Source of the DNA: Desulfovibrio sp. TomC
GTDB taxonomy: Bacteria > Desulfobacterota > Desulfovibrionia > Desulfovibrionales > Desulfovibrionaceae
Assembly: GCF_000801335.2 (NCBI RefSeq)
Contig: NZ_JSEH01000002.1
Location: forward strand, 62,001-126,000
Length of the DNA stretch: 64,000 nt
Reading direction: 5' to 3'
Shown: in pieces, positions 35,192 through 44,816 of the stretch
Layout: each line of letters opens with the position of its first letter
How positions within the stretch are numbered: the first letter of the stretch is position 1
Position numbers and translations under genes: made by a program
Notes under the pieces: generated by a model
The model's database searches: none
What the model was told of the DNA's origin: nothing
Seen by the model: the letters and a program-made list of their open reading frames with translations, nothing else

Positions 35192-36267
35192 TTGTGAACC
35201 CAACACCCACGTCGGATTCCAGGCTGACGACCTGTGCCGCCATTGTCGCTGCCAGCCGGATGGCTTTGCCCTATACCCTGGATCTGCTCCTGGCCGGGGT
35301 TCGTCTGGCCGTTGGCACCAACAGCCCGGCCCTGGCCGAGGCTCTGGCCCGCCACTATGCAGAATTCCCCGGCGACGGGGGCGAACCCGACGTGGCGGTG
35401 TGGGCCATCGACGGGGACTCTCCCCGGTTTGATCTGCCATTTGCGCTCTACGGCGAGAGCGGAGCCAAGGAAGAGTATGTTGATCTGCCCGACGGCCGGG
35501 TGGTGCGCAAGCGTCGCACCGGCCTGTGGCTGGTCTTCGGGCCGGCCGGCAACTACGTGCTTGGGCCGTGCGCCGAACAGCCGCAGCAGGTAGTCAACGC
35601 CATAAACGCCCGTCTGGCTGACTTTGAATTGTGTCGGGGAGCGCGCCTGCTCCACGCCGCCGGGGTGGCCACCGCCTCGGCCGGTCTGGCCATTTCCGGA
35701 TTTGCCGGCGCCGGCAAATCCACTCTGGCCCTGGAGATCATGCGCCATGGCGCGGATTTTCTCACCAATGACCGGGTGCTCGTCAACGCGGACGCCTCGG
35801 GGCTGTATCTCACCGGCATCGCCCGGGCCCCCCGGGTCAACCCCGGTACGATCCTGGCCAACGACAGGCTGGAAAGCTTGCTGCCCGAGGATGAGCGCGC
35901 GGCCTATGCCGGGCTGCCCAAGCGGGAGTTGTGGGGCCTTGAGCGCAAATACGACGTGCCCATTGCCGCTTGTTTCGGCCCCGGACGGGTGCGGCTTCGG
36001 GCCCGGTTGACCGCCCTGGTGGTGCTGGCCTGGAAACCCGGCGGCGGGGCTCTTGAGGCGCAGTGGACCACGCTTGTCCAGCGCAGCGAGTTGTTGCCGG
36101 CCCTGGTCAAGGACCTGGGGGTGCTCTTCGGACACGGTCCCCTTCCGGCTGACGTCGACGGCTATCTGACCCTGCTTGGACAGTGTCCGGTCTTGGCTGT
36201 CTCCGGCGGGGTGGATTTCCCCCGGGCCGCCGCCTTGTGTCTGGATGTCCTTGGCCGGGGGGCATGA
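35176..36267 (+). CDS. HprK-related kinase B (GAK system)
   Basis: 363 residues. The C-terminal half is an HPr-kinase-like P-loop kinase: Walker A GFAGAGKST (175-183), then DFLTNDRVLVN and VNPGTILANDRL. The N-terminal 150 residues have no HPr-kinase sensor domain. This matches the 'HprK-related kinase B' family, found with a CofD-like protein, an ATP-grasp enzyme and small XXXCH proteins in the so-called GAK gene set, whose product is unknown. Here only the CofD-like gene follows. The start at 35176 lies inside phoU (16-base overlap) and no other start gives a better N-terminus. Confidence 0.85.
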   Translation: MPTPLIVNPTPTSDSRLTTCAAIVAASRMALPYTLDLLLAGVRLAVGTNSPALAEALARHYAEFPGDGGEPDVAVWAIDGDSPRFDLPFALYGESGAKEEYVDLPDGRVVRKRRTGLWLVFGPAGNYVLGPCAEQPQQVVNAINARLADFELCRGARLLHAAGVATASAGLAISGFAGAGKSTLALEIMRHGADFLTNDRVLVNADASGLYLTGIARAPRVNPGTILANDRLESLLPEDERAAYAGLPKRELWGLERKYDVPIAACFGPGRVRLRARLTALVVLAWKPGGGALEAQWTTLVQRSELLPALVKDLGVLFGHGPLPADVDGYLTLLGQCPVLAVSGGVDFPRAAALCLDVLGRGA

Positions 36268-36310
36268 GCCGTTTCTCGTCCCGCATATACGCCGCCACAA
36301 AGGAACCGTT

Positions 36311-37522
36311 GTGCCAGAGAGCAAATCCTCCCCCCGGGTGACCATCGCCCGGACCGTCCGTTTACCTGATCCGTCGCGGGCGGCGCTTTTCCGTCGCGCG
36401 CCCGAACTCGGACCCAGGCTCCTCTTTTTCAGCGGCGGGACGGCGCTTCGCCATCTGAGCGAAACCCTGATTGAATATACCGCCAAATCCATTCACCTCA
36501 TAACGCCCTTTGATTCCGGCGGCTCCTCGGCCGTTTTGCGCCGGGCCTTTGCCATGCCGGCCGTGGGCGACCTGCGCAATCGGATCATGGCCCTGGCCGA
36601 CCGCTCCATCACCGGCAATCCGGCGGTCTTTGATCTCTTTGCCTTTCGTCTGCCCAAAGACGCCTCCCAGGACGAACTGGTCGCCCGTTTCGGACGCCTG
36701 ATCAGCGGCGAGGACCCGCTTATCCGGCGCGTGCCCGATCCCTTGCGCAAGATCATCCGCACCCATCTGCGTTTTTTCGAGGCCCGTCGCCCCAAGGATT
36801 TTGATCTGCGTGGGGCCAGTATCGGCAACTGCATCCTGACCGGCGGCTATTTCAACTACAACCGGATGCTTGATCCGGTCATTTATCTCTTCATGCAGCT
36901 GGTGGAAGCCAGGGGCGTGGTGCGGCCCATCGTCAACGCCGACCTGCATCTGGCTTGCCAACTGGCCGACGGCCAGATCCTTATCGGGCAGCATCGCATG
37001 ACCGGCAAGGAAGCCGCGCCCATCGCCTCGCCCATCACAAAGCTGTGGCTGACGGCCACCCTTGACGATCCGACGCCGGTCACCGTGCGCATTCGGGAAA
37101 AAACCGACAAACTCATCCGGCAGGCCGACGTGATCTGCTATCCCTACGGCAGCTTCTATTCGAGCCTTTTGGCCAATCTGCTGCCCCAGGGCGTCGGCGA
37201 CGCCGTTGTCGCCACCAACTGTCCCAAGGTCTACATCCCAAACCTCGGCCACGACCCCGAACAACAGGGACTGACCGTGGCCGGGCAGACGGCGCGGCTC
37301 CTTGAAGCCCTCCAGACCGGTTGCGCCCGCTCCTGTCGCCGTGAGGACCTATTGCACTTCGTGGTGGTGGACAGCAAAGGCGCACGCTACGACGCGCCCC
37401 TGGATATTGCCGCCGTCAGGCGTCTTGGGGTGGAAGTCGTGGACGTGCCGCTGGCCAGGGACGACAATCCCGGCCAAGCCGACAGCCGCAAGGTGGCCGA
37501 GCTGTTGTTGTCGCTGGCCTGA
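36311..37522 (+). CDS. GAK-system CofD-like protein
   Basis: 403 residues of the CofD/YvcK superfamily: LLFFSGGTALRHLSETLIEY, HLITPFDSGGSSAVLRRAF and PYGSFYSSLLANLLPQG. CofD transfers a phospholactyl or related group to a deazaflavin; the GAK branch has no known product. I begin at the GTG at 36311, with AAAGGA seven bases upstream; the frame is open to 36176 but overlaps the kinase gene. With the preceding HprK-related kinase it forms the core of a small, uncharacterised phosphotransfer pathway, here behind pstB-phoU. Confidence 0.85.
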   Translation: MPESKSSPRVTIARTVRLPDPSRAALFRRAPELGPRLLFFSGGTALRHLSETLIEYTAKSIHLITPFDSGGSSAVLRRAFAMPAVGDLRNRIMALADRSITGNPAVFDLFAFRLPKDASQDELVARFGRLISGEDPLIRRVPDPLRKIIRTHLRFFEARRPKDFDLRGASIGNCILTGGYFNYNRMLDPVIYLFMQLVEARGVVRPIVNADLHLACQLADGQILIGQHRMTGKEAAPIASPITKLWLTATLDDPTPVTVRIREKTDKLIRQADVICYPYGSFYSSLLANLLPQGVGDAVVATNCPKVYIPNLGHDPEQQGLTVAGQTARLLEALQTGCARSCRREDLLHFVVVDSKGARYDAPLDIAAVRRLGVEVVDVPLARDDNPGQADSRKVAELLLSLA

Positions 37523-37646
37523 AAAACCTTGTCCCGGGCTGCGGGTTCCATCCGCGGGCCGGCCAGATCCGGAACGCGCGGCGGCGAACAGTGGCGGAGT
37601 TGCTGGGCCCGGCCCTCGCCAGACAAGAGCCGGACTTTGGCGCAAC

Positions 37647-37686
37647 ACATCCGGCGCACCCCCTGTGTGGTAGGTGCGCCGGATGT
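37647..37686. terminator. Strong hairpin between convergent genes
   Basis: Perfect 14-base arms ACATCCGGCGCACC (37647-37660) and GGTGCGCCGGATGT (37673-37686) around a 12-base loop, between the CofD-like gene and the hemerythrin gene. There is no T-run on either side; a bidirectional stop or RNA-protecting hairpin is likely. Confidence 0.65.
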
Positions 37687-37716
37687 ATCGTTTGGATCTT
37701 CGGAGAAGGGTTGGCG

Positions 37717-38136
37717 TTAGCCGGAAAGCGCCTGAGACCGTACGAATTGCCCCAGCGCCTTGTCTTCGAGCTGGATGTGGCTGATGAACCATTCCTCGAG
37801 AAAAGCCAGGATGTCGGCCAGCATCTGCTCACTGACTACGCCGAATTCGTTCTCGATTTCAAAGAAAATGACGTGGTTGACAAACAGCTCGTGCTGCTGT
37901 CGGTGGGCTTCCAGGTCAGGGTAGGCCAAATCCAGCATGAGTTCCATCTCAAGCTCGAAATGATCATGCAGATAGCTGCGTAAAAATTGCAGGACCTGAG
38001 TGGCCGCGGCCTCGTCGGATCGGTTTTTATGGGTGGTCAGCTCATTTATGAGGGCAATGATGGATTTGTGCTGGGCATCGATTTCATCGACGCCAATGGC
38101 CAGGGAATCGTCCCATGCAATCATGTGATGCTCCAT
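37717..38136 (-). CDS. Bacteriohemerythrin
   Basis: 139 residues, four-helix di-iron oxygen-binding protein. Ligands are visible in order: DAQHKSI, HDHFELEMEL, HRQQHELF and HIQLED, the family pattern of five His and two carboxylates. It starts MEHHMIAWDDSLAIGVDEID; Met at 38136 or the Met four residues later are both possible. It binds O2 in the cytoplasm, storing or delivering it, a sensible defence in a strict anaerobe. It stands alone, convergent with the CofD-like gene. Confidence 0.93.
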   Translation of the reverse strand: MEHHMIAWDDSLAIGVDEIDAQHKSIIALINELTTHKNRSDEAAATQVLQFLRSYLHDHFELEMELMLDLAYPDLEAHRQQHELFVNHVIFFEIENEFGVVSEQMLADILAFLEEWFISHIQLEDKALGQFVRSQALSG

Positions 38137-38379
38137 ACGTCTTGGCGGATGCGTCCTTGCCTGATACAGACGAGTGATCTCAGGTATCCCCAAATCATGC
38201 CATAGCGCATAATGAAGTCAAGAGTGCTTCCAAAGATTGTCGTCCCCACTTGTGTTCCAGGCCGGACTGGCTCAGGAGAAAAGGACTTTTTCTCTTGTCA
38301 GACTTCCCAACGTCGGCAGGATGCGTGTAGGGTCAATTCCAGTGGGTTGTCCCGAGAGAATTATTTTTGGAGTAAAACC

Positions 38380-39216
38380 ATGTTCGATGTCCGTATGCTT
38401 GCTGCACTTATTGCCGTTGCCACCCTGTTGTTGCCCGCTTGCCGGACCGGACAGACCACCGCCTCCGCGATGGCCCGACCCATGGCGCAACAGACGCCGG
38501 CTGTTGGTCCCTCGCCTCTGGCCGGTTCCAGCCAACTCGTCCTGGTGGTGGCCGAGGGATTTAACGACAACCAGGCCAGGTTGCGCCGTTTCGAGCGTAA
38601 GGGGGCCGGTGCGTGGCGGCCGATTGGCGACGACGTGGCCGTGACCCTGGGCAAAAACGGTCTGGCCTGGGGGCGGGGGCTGCTCAGTGCGGTTCCGGCG
38701 GATGGTCCGACCAAGGTGGAGGGCGATGGCCGGTCGCCGGCCGGGGTGTTCACCTTCAGCACGGCTTTTGCCTACAACCCGGCGGACACGTGGCAGCCGA
38801 CCAAGATGCCCATGCACCGGGTCACGGACCAGACGGTGTGCGTGGAGACCATCAATTCCAAATGGTATAACCGCATCGTGGACGAGAACACGGTGCCGGA
38901 TGTGGATTGGACCTCGCCTGACCGGATGTTGCGGCCTGACGGGCTGTACCGGTATGGCCTCATGGTCGACCACAATGCCCCGGATACCCGTCCTGGATCA
39001 GGATCGTGCATCTTTTTCCATTTGTGGCGTCGGCCCGGGGCGCCTACCGTTGGCTGTACGGCCATGAACGAACCGGCCATGCAGGCTGTGCTGGCCTGGA
39101 TGGACGCTTCCAAGAAACCGCTCCTGGTGCAGTTGCCGCGCGCCGAGCTGGAGCGGCTGGCCCTGGTCTGGGGCACGCCGGAGCTGGTGGCCGAAAGGGC
39201 GGTCAAGGGCGATTAG
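38380..39216 (+). CDS. L,D-transpeptidase (YkuD-like) lipoprotein
   Basis: 278 residues. A lipoprotein signal (LAALIAVATLLLPAC, cut before Cys) precedes a YkuD-type catalytic domain with the motif IFFHLWRRPGAPTVGCTAM: His and the Ser/Thr-x-Gly-Cys active site with Thr in place of Ser. Such enzymes make 3-3 cross-links in peptidoglycan or attach proteins to it; some relatives only remodel the cell wall. GGAG is eight bases before the ATG at 38380. The frame is open upstream to 38212, but the signal sequence fixes the start. Confidence 0.88.
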   Translation: MFDVRMLAALIAVATLLLPACRTGQTTASAMARPMAQQTPAVGPSPLAGSSQLVLVVAEGFNDNQARLRRFERKGAGAWRPIGDDVAVTLGKNGLAWGRGLLSAVPADGPTKVEGDGRSPAGVFTFSTAFAYNPADTWQPTKMPMHRVTDQTVCVETINSKWYNRIVDENTVPDVDWTSPDRMLRPDGLYRYGLMVDHNAPDTRPGSGSCIFFHLWRRPGAPTVGCTAMNEPAMQAVLAWMDASKKPLLVQLPRAELERLALVWGTPELVAERAVKGD

Positions 39217-39290
39217 GGGAATTGCACTGCGGGAATTGCGCCGCCTCTCACGCTCGGGGCGGCGAGCACCGAACGGTGTTGGGTGAAGGC

Positions 39291-40109
39291 TCAGGCCGCT
39301 TCGGGGTCTTTCCCCTGCTTTTTGAGGGAGTAGTTGAGGAGCTTGCGGGCTTCGACAAATTCCGGGGACAGGCGAAGGGCCAACCGCGAGGCCTTTTCGG
39401 CCTTGTCCCAGCGCTCCCAGTCCACGTAGAGCCGACCCAGGTTGAAATAGAGATTGGGGTCGGACTTGGCAAATTCCGCAGCCCGCATGAAATACTTCTC
39501 GGCGAGGTCGTATTTGCGCAGTTTGCGCAAGACAATGGCGATGCGGTTGTAGTGATGGATCTGGTCCGGGGAGAGTTCAATGGCCTCGTCAAGATAGGTG
39601 AAGGCCTCTTCAAACAGTTCGCCGCCAATAAAAAGCTCGGCGATGCGGGCACGCAGATCGGCGTCGCGGGGATATTCCCGGGCCAGCTTTTCAAGCAGGA
39701 TCTTGGCTTCGTCGAAGCGCTTTTCCTCGATAAGGAGCTTGCCTTCGGCCAGCCCTTTCTCGATGCGTTGCTCCATGTCGGCCATCATGTCTTTGGCCTC
39801 TTCCACGGCCGAGGCCTGGAGTTCGGTCAAGACATTGAGCAGCTGTTCGGTCAGTTCTTTTTCGCTGCCGGGTTTGTAGTCGAGGATGAGCGGATAGATT
39901 TTTCGCAGGTTGCGGTCGCCGTTTAAGTGCAGCACCGCATCCAGGATGATCTTGGCGAACTCTTCTTTTTCAGAACGGATCAGCGGGGTGCGCATGACCG
40001 CGCCAACGGCTTCATACAAGGCCGAGACGGCCGGCAGGGGTTTACCCTGCTTCAGGAACGTCCCGACCTTGTTGATCTGCGACCGGGCTTTGGTCAGTTC
40101 AGCGGACAT
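39291..40109 (-). CDS. TPR-repeat protein
   Basis: 272 residues with four or five tetratricopeptide units in the second half (for example FDEAKILLEKLAREYPRDAD, FEEAFTYLDEAIELSPDQIH, YDLAEKYFMRAAEFAKSDPN). The first 100 residues are helical without a clear family. No signal peptide. It lies 27 bases after carA on the same strand and may be co-transcribed. A protein-protein scaffold is the likely role; partners unknown. It shares style with two TPR proteins at 56-58 kb. Confidence 0.85.
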   Translation of the reverse strand: MSAELTKARSQINKVGTFLKQGKPLPAVSALYEAVGAVMRTPLIRSEKEEFAKIILDAVLHLNGDRNLRKIYPLILDYKPGSEKELTEQLLNVLTELQASAVEEAKDMMADMEQRIEKGLAEGKLLIEEKRFDEAKILLEKLAREYPRDADLRARIAELFIGGELFEEAFTYLDEAIELSPDQIHHYNRIAIVLRKLRKYDLAEKYFMRAAEFAKSDPNLYFNLGRLYVDWERWDKAEKASRLALRLSPEFVEARKLLNYSLKKQGKDPEAA

Positions 40110-40136
40110 TGATCCCCGGTATGGCGGCGCTCGTGG

Positions 40137-41264
40137 TTACTTACCCGTCTCCCGGCGCACGAGGTTGCGGAAACGGTTAAAGAAGTAGCGGCTGTCATGC
40201 GGCCCCGGCGCGGCTTCCGGATGGTACTGAATGGCGATGACAGGCTTCGTCTTGTGGGCAAAACCCTCAAGAGTATTGTCGTTTAAGTTGACATGGGTCA
40301 ACTCTACGTCGGACAGGCTTTCGATGTCCACGCAAAAACCATGGTTTTGCGAGGAAATTTCGATCCGTCCGGTCTCCAGGTCCTTGACCGGATGGTTGAG
40401 GCCATGGTGCCCGAATTTGAGTTTGAAGGTCCGCCCGCCAAGGGCCAGTCCCAGGAGCTGATGGCCCAGGCAGATGCCGGCCAGAGGATATTCATCGACC
40501 AGCAGCGAAGTGGTATGAACCAGATCGGTCAGGGCGGCCGGGTCGCCGGGGCCGGGGGAGAGAAACACGGCGTCCGGGTTGAGCTTGCGCACGGCCTCGG
40601 CCGAAGTGGTGTAGGGCACGACCAGCATGTCGAACCCCTGGGCGGTGAGTAACCGCAGGATGTTCCACTTGATGCCCATGTCGAAAACCACCAGCCGCGG
40701 TCCGGTTCCGGGCCAGGCATAAGCCCCGTCGACGATTGCGGCCGGGACCATGGCCGAACCCGTCCAGGTGAAAGGCGCGTCGCAGCACACCCGGTCGGCC
40801 AGTCCCAGACCCTCCATGGACGGCAGACCCTTGGCCGCGTCCACGATGCGTTGGGGATCGGACACGTCGGTCGAGATGTAGCCGCGCATGGCCCCGTGCA
40901 GGCGCAGATGGCGGGTGAGCGCCCGGGTGTCGATGCCTTCGATGCCGGTAATGCCCTGGCTGGTCAGATAGTCGGGCAGGGTCATGGTGGAGCGCCAGTT
41001 GGACGGCTCCTTGCAACATTCCTTGACGATGAACCCGGCCACGCGGATGTGGGCTGATTCCACGTCGTCGGGGTTGATGCCGTAGTTGCCGACATGGGGA
41101 TAGGTCATGCAAACCATTTGTCCGGTATAGGACGGGTCGGTGAGCACTTCCTGATAACCGGTCATGCCGGTGTTGAAGATGACTTCACCGCCGGCGCGGC
41201 CCTCGCCGGTAAAAGTGTGGCCGTGAAACAAGGTGCCGTCTTCGAGGGCCAGGATGGCTTTCAT
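40137..41264 (-). CDS. carA: Carbamoyl-phosphate synthase small (glutaminase) subunit
   Basis: 375 residues. The N-terminal domain ([20 protein letters not shown]) precedes a class I glutamine amidotransferase with the nucleophile in GICLGHQLL and the His-Glu pair in [19 protein letters not shown] is the CarA-specific stretch. It delivers ammonia to CarB for carbamoyl phosphate, used for arginine and pyrimidines. carB is not in the window. Confidence 0.97.
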   Translation of the reverse strand: MKAILALEDGTLFHGHTFTGEGRAGGEVIFNTGMTGYQEVLTDPSYTGQMVCMTYPHVGNYGINPDDVESAHIRVAGFIVKECCKEPSNWRSTMTLPDYLTSQGITGIEGIDTRALTRHLRLHGAMRGYISTDVSDPQRIVDAAKGLPSMEGLGLADRVCCDAPFTWTGSAMVPAAIVDGAYAWPGTGPRLVVFDMGIKWNILRLLTAQGFDMLVVPYTTSAEAVRKLNPDAVFLSPGPGDPAALTDLVHTTSLLVDEYPLAGICLGHQLLGLALGGRTFKLKFGHHGLNHPVKDLETGRIEISSQNHGFCVDIESLSDVELTHVNLNDNTLEGFAHKTKPVIAIQYHPEAAPGPHDSRYFFNRFRNLVRRETGK

Positions 41265-41371
41265 GCGTGTCTCCGAGCGTATGCGCTATGTGCCGCTCTG
41301 TGCGGCCGGCGGCAGGGTATATCGGAACGGGGCCGGCGTAAAGGCCGGGAGTCCCCGGGGGCAGCGCTCAC

Positions 41372-42286
41372 TTAAGGCCTCTTGGCCCGGTGCGCAAGGC
41401 CAAGTTCGATCAGTCGGGCAATGAGGTCGGGAAAAGACAGGCCGGCGGTCCTGGCCGAACGGGGCAGGAGGCTGGTCGGGGTCATACCCGGAAGCGTATT
41501 GACTTCCAGGAGTTTGAGACCATTTTCGGTCAAAATGAAGTCTGACCGGCTGTAGCCGGAAAGGCCCAGGGCGGCGTGGGCGGCCAGGCTGATGCGGCCA
41601 AGCGCCTCGGTGACGGCCGGGGCTACCGGGGCCGGGCAGATCTCCTCGGCCGCGTCCGGTTCGTATTTGCTGGCATAGTCGAAAAAATCTCCCGCCTTGG
41701 GACGGATCAGGATAGGGGGCAGGGCGACGTCGCCCAGTACCGCACAGGTCAGTTCCGGCCCGGCCAACCCTTCTTCAATGAGTGCGTCGTCGCCGGAATC
41801 GAAAATCCGGGTCAGAGCGGCCGGCAGTTCGTCGGCCGTCCGCACCAGGGTCATGAGGATACTTGAGCCGCCGAGGTTGGGTTTGACAAACCAGGGCAGC
41901 GGGAAGTCGGGCTTGCAATCCGTGGCGCTGTCGCGCGGCAAAAAAGCCCACCGAGGCGTGTCCAGGCCGGCCTCGGCGAAAAGCTGCTTGGAAGCGGCTT
42001 TGGAAAGCGCCAAAAAGGACCCGGCCGGGCCGCTGCCCTGGTAGGGGATGCCGGCGGCGTCGAGCAGGGCCTGGGGCAGCCCATCCTCGCCCGGCGCGCC
42101 GTGGAGATTTAAGAAGGCGAAATCGCAGGTCTTGGCCGTGCGGACAAAACCCGGGAAATCCCGGGACAGATCATGGGGGACGACCTCGTGGCCAAGGTTT
42201 GTCAGCGCCTTTTCGATTTGTGCGGCGCCGGACAGCGATACCGCTCGTTCACTCGACCAGCCGCCCGCAACCAAAAGTACTTTCAT
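41372..42286 (-). CDS. ddl: D-alanine--D-alanine ligase
   Basis: 304 residues of ATP-grasp type. [20 protein letters not shown] opens the protein (the usual GGxSxEREVSLxSG). The ATP loop is [10 protein letters not shown], and metal ligands lie in [18 protein letters not shown]. It makes the D-Ala-D-Ala dipeptide of peptidoglycan. The open frame runs to 43024, but the ATG at 42286 fits the family start. It overlaps the HD-hydrolase gene by 38 bases. Confidence 0.96.
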   Translation of the reverse strand: MKVLLVAGGWSSERAVSLSGAAQIEKALTNLGHEVVPHDLSRDFPGFVRTAKTCDFAFLNLHGAPGEDGLPQALLDAAGIPYQGSGPAGSFLALSKAASKQLFAEAGLDTPRWAFLPRDSATDCKPDFPLPWFVKPNLGGSSILMTLVRTADELPAALTRIFDSGDDALIEEGLAGPELTCAVLGDVALPPILIRPKAGDFFDYASKYEPDAAEEICPAPVAPAVTEALGRISLAAHAALGLSGYSRSDFILTENGLKLLEVNTLPGMTPTSLLPRSARTAGLSFPDLIARLIELGLAHRAKRP

Positions 42287-42905
42287 GGATGTCCATGCCC
42301 ACTGTTTCGGCCAAGGCGCGTTCGATGGCCTCGGCCTGGGTGAAGGACTCGCGGATGCGGGTCCGGATGTATTCCGTCGTGCCGTAGCGTACGAGCAGAT
42401 CGTCGAACCGGGACTCCAGAGGCACGATCTGGTTGTGCTTGACCCGCTTGTCGCTGTAAATAAGCGTGAGCGGCAGGAAATCGGCCCGCAAATCGATGGG
42501 ATGGGGCCAGGAGACATGGCATAGCACCCCCTGGGCCAGGGCCGGATTGCCGGTCGCTTCCTGGACCCAGGCCGCGCCAAGCTGGCAGTGGTTGCCGCCG
42601 TGGCTGATGGTGTAGGTTTTGGCCAGATCGTGGAGCAGGGCCGCGGCGCGAACTTCGGCCACGTTGACCGCAAGACCGGCCTGCAGCGCCATTTCGGCCA
42701 GGGCCGTGGCCACGCAGGCCACCAGTTCGCTGTGGACCCGGATATTGGACAGCATGCCGTAGGCGTCCCACAACTCCCGGCACTGGGCATCGGTCGGGAT
42801 GGTCGAGATGCGGGGCATCTCGGCCGGTATGGGGCCGAGGGCCGGCGAGTCGTTTGCTTGCGCCGCATTCGGCGCGGCAAGGTGTGTCTGGGTACGTTTG
42901 GGCAT
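42249..42905 (-). CDS. HD-domain metal-dependent phosphohydrolase
   Basis: 218 residues. The HD motif is in [20 protein letters not shown], with more metal-site histidines in [11 protein letters not shown]. The conserved N-terminus [20 protein letters not shown] resembles HDIG-type proteins. Substrate unknown; many hydrolyse nucleotides. No ribosome site is obvious; I use the Met at 42905, but a later Met (MPRIST...) is possible. The 3' end overlaps ddl, so the two are probably expressed together. Confidence 0.85.
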   Translation of the reverse strand: MPKRTQTHLAAPNAAQANDSPALGPIPAEMPRISTIPTDAQCRELWDAYGMLSNIRVHSELVACVATALAEMALQAGLAVNVAEVRAAALLHDLAKTYTISHGGNHCQLGAAWVQEATGNPALAQGVLCHVSWPHPIDLRADFLPLTLIYSDKRVKHNQIVPLESRFDDLLVRYGTTEYIRTRIRESFTQAEAIERALAETVGMDIHESTFGCGRLVE

Positions 42906-43022
42906 GGGAATGCCGGGCGTGTCTGAAAAAAACGGTTCGCTCCCGGCCTCGGTCCTGATACCAACCCCTGGGAAAAAAGCAAAGGCCGGCGTGGCCCATG
43001 GCCAAGCCGGCAGGGAAATCGC

Positions 43023-43388
43023 ATGAAAAAGTTTCGCGTTCGCTACGAGACCAAGCTCCAGGAAACCCGGGAAGGCGTCGAGGTGGTGACGGCCTCGGGC
43101 AAGGGGCAGGCCATGTTCGCTGTCCAGGCCATGCTCCATCCCACCGCCCGCACCGATGAACCCTATTTTTACTATGAGCCGCTCTCCATCCGGCCGCTGG
43201 ACACCCCGGAAACCTATGAGGTCAGCTACCGCACCAAGATCGAAAAAGCGGTGTCCGGCGACGTCGAAGTGGCGGCCGAGGATGCCGAAAAGGCCGTCAA
43301 CAAGGCCCGGTTCGCCGTGCACCAGGAGTTGATCCCGCCCAAGTGCTTCAAGGCCCTGGACGTGGTCGAGATCGGCGAGGGCGCGTAA
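43023..43388 (+). CDS. Small protein with internal duplication, unknown function
   Basis: 121 residues. Two similar halves: [19 protein letters not shown]... (residues 4-38) and [20 protein letters not shown]... (65-103), each one strand pair followed by a helix ending in FAVQAML/FAVHQEL. The middle is a Pro-rich linker. No family recognised and no catalytic motif visible. It starts right after a divergent promoter region shared with the HD hydrolase and precedes hypC by 98 bases. Confidence 0.8.
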   Translation: MKKFRVRYETKLQETREGVEVVTASGKGQAMFAVQAMLHPTARTDEPYFYYEPLSIRPLDTPETYEVSYRTKIEKAVSGDVEVAAEDAEKAVNKARFAVHQELIPPKCFKALDVVEIGEGA

Positions 43389-43401
43389 CAGGCCCCGGGT
43401 T

Positions 43402-43430
43402 TTGACAAGTATTCGTTCCGTGCGCATATG
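43402..43430 (+). promoter_or_regulatory. Candidate sigma-70-like promoter of hypCD
   Basis: A perfect TTGACA at 43402-43407 and CATATG at 43425-43430, spacing 17. The -10 element matches only three of six positions. Lies 57 bases ahead of the hypC start. Confidence 0.5.
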
Positions 43431-43486
43431 TTCCGCACACGGCCTGCCTTGCAGAGTGCCGCCAACCGCCAGCCCCGGAGGTCCCC

Positions 43487-43714
43487 ATGTGTCTTGCCGT
43501 TCCCATGGAAGTTACTGCCATCCATGACAAAATAGCCGATGTCGAGATCGGCGGCGTGACCCGCCAGGTCCGACTTGACCTCATTGATGCGGCCCCGGCC
43601 CTGGGCGATTTCGTCATTGTCCACGCCGGCTTCGCCATCCGTCGCCTGGACCGGGACGACGCCCTGGAGACCATCAAGCTCTTTCAGGAAGGGTTGGGCC
43701 TTGAACTCATTTGA
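43487..43714 (+). CDS. hypC: Hydrogenase maturation factor HypC
   Basis: 75 residues. MCLAVPMEV is the family start with the essential Cys2 exposed after Met removal; GGVTRQVRLDLI and GDFVIVHAGFAI follow. HypC carries iron and CN/CO ligands with HypD during assembly of the [NiFe] hydrogenase active site. GGAGG lies close to the ATG. It overlaps hypD by 14 bases. No hydrogenase structural genes are in the window. Confidence 0.96.
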   Translation: MCLAVPMEVTAIHDKIADVEIGGVTRQVRLDLIDAAPALGDFVIVHAGFAIRRLDRDDALETIKLFQEGLGLELI

Positions 43715-44792
43715 CGCCTTCAAGGACCCGGCCCTGTGCCGGGCGCTCCTGGATCGGCTGCGAGCCGAGGCCACCGAGCCGTTTCGGTTCATGGAAGTCT
43801 GCGGCACCCATACCGTATCCATCTTCCAGTCCGGGCTGCGCAGCCTGCTGCCGGCCACCATCACCCATGTGACCGGCCCGGGCTGTCCGGTCTGCGTTAC
43901 CCACGAATCGGAAGTGGCCTGTTTCCTGGAACTGGCCGGCCGCGACGATGTCGTCATCGCCACTTTCGGCGATCTCATGCGCGTGCCCGGTCCCAAGGGC
44001 AAAAGCCTCAAGACCGCCCAGGCCGACGGGGCGCGCATCGAGGTGGTCTATTCGCCCATAGACGCCCTGGCCGTGGCTGCGGCCAATCCCGGGCGCACCG
44101 TGGTTTTCCTGGGCGTCGGCTTTGAGACCACGGCCCCGGCCGTAGCCGCCACCATCCGGCTGGCCCGGGAACAACAGCTGACAAACTTCCGGGTGCTGTG
44201 CTTCCACAAGCTGGTGCCGCCCGCCCTGGAGGCCCTGCTGGCCGACCCGGACATCAATATCGACGCCTTCATTTTGCCCGGCCATGTCTCGGCCATCATC
44301 GGCGCGGTCCCGTACGCTTTTTTGGCCGACCGCTATGAGATGCCGGCGGTCATCACCGGCTTTGAGCCGCTGGACATCCTCGCCGCACTCCTGGAAATCG
44401 TGGCCATGCGCCAAAGCGGCCAACCGGCCGTGGTCAACGCCTACACCCGGGTGGTGGCCGATGACGGCAATCCCGTGGCCCGGGCGGTGATGGACGAAGT
44501 CTTTATGCCGGTCGATGCCCTGTGGCGCGGCCTTGGGCTGCTGCCCGGCAGCGGGCTGGCCATTCGCCCGGAATTCGCCGCCTTCGACGCCCTGGGCCTG
44601 CCCGGCGTGGCCCTGCGCGAGACCCCACCCCTGGCCGGCTGCCGCTGCGGCGACGTGCTCAAAGGCAAAATGGCCCCCAATGAGTGCCCGCTGTTCGACA
44701 AGGCCTGCACCCCGGCCACGCCCGTTGGACCGTGCATGGTCTCCACCGAAGGCGGCTGCGCAGCCTTTCACAAGTACAAGCTTGATTTGTAA
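43701..44792 (+). CDS. hypD: Hydrogenase maturation protein HypD
   Basis: 363 residues. Conserved CGTHTVSIF, GPGCPVCVT and C-terminal cysteine cluster (GCRCGDVLKG, NECPLF, EGGCAAFHKY) that holds the 4Fe-4S site. HypD builds the Fe(CN)2CO unit with HypC and HypE. The start appears to be the TTG at 43701, inside hypC; AGGAAGGG lies about nine bases upstream and the product has the usual length. An ATG-free start would otherwise force an implausible overlap. Confidence 0.94.
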   Translation: MNSFDAFKDPALCRALLDRLRAEATEPFRFMEVCGTHTVSIFQSGLRSLLPATITHVTGPGCPVCVTHESEVACFLELAGRDDVVIATFGDLMRVPGPKGKSLKTAQADGARIEVVYSPIDALAVAAANPGRTVVFLGVGFETTAPAVAATIRLAREQQLTNFRVLCFHKLVPPALEALLADPDINIDAFILPGHVSAIIGAVPYAFLADRYEMPAVITGFEPLDILAALLEIVAMRQSGQPAVVNAYTRVVADDGNPVARAVMDEVFMPVDALWRGLGLLPGSGLAIRPEFAAFDALGLPGVALRETPPLAGCRCGDVLKGKMAPNECPLFDKACTPATPVGPCMVSTEGGCAAFHKYKLDL

Positions 44793-44816
44793 GTGGGCAT
44801 AGATAGGATAAAGAAT

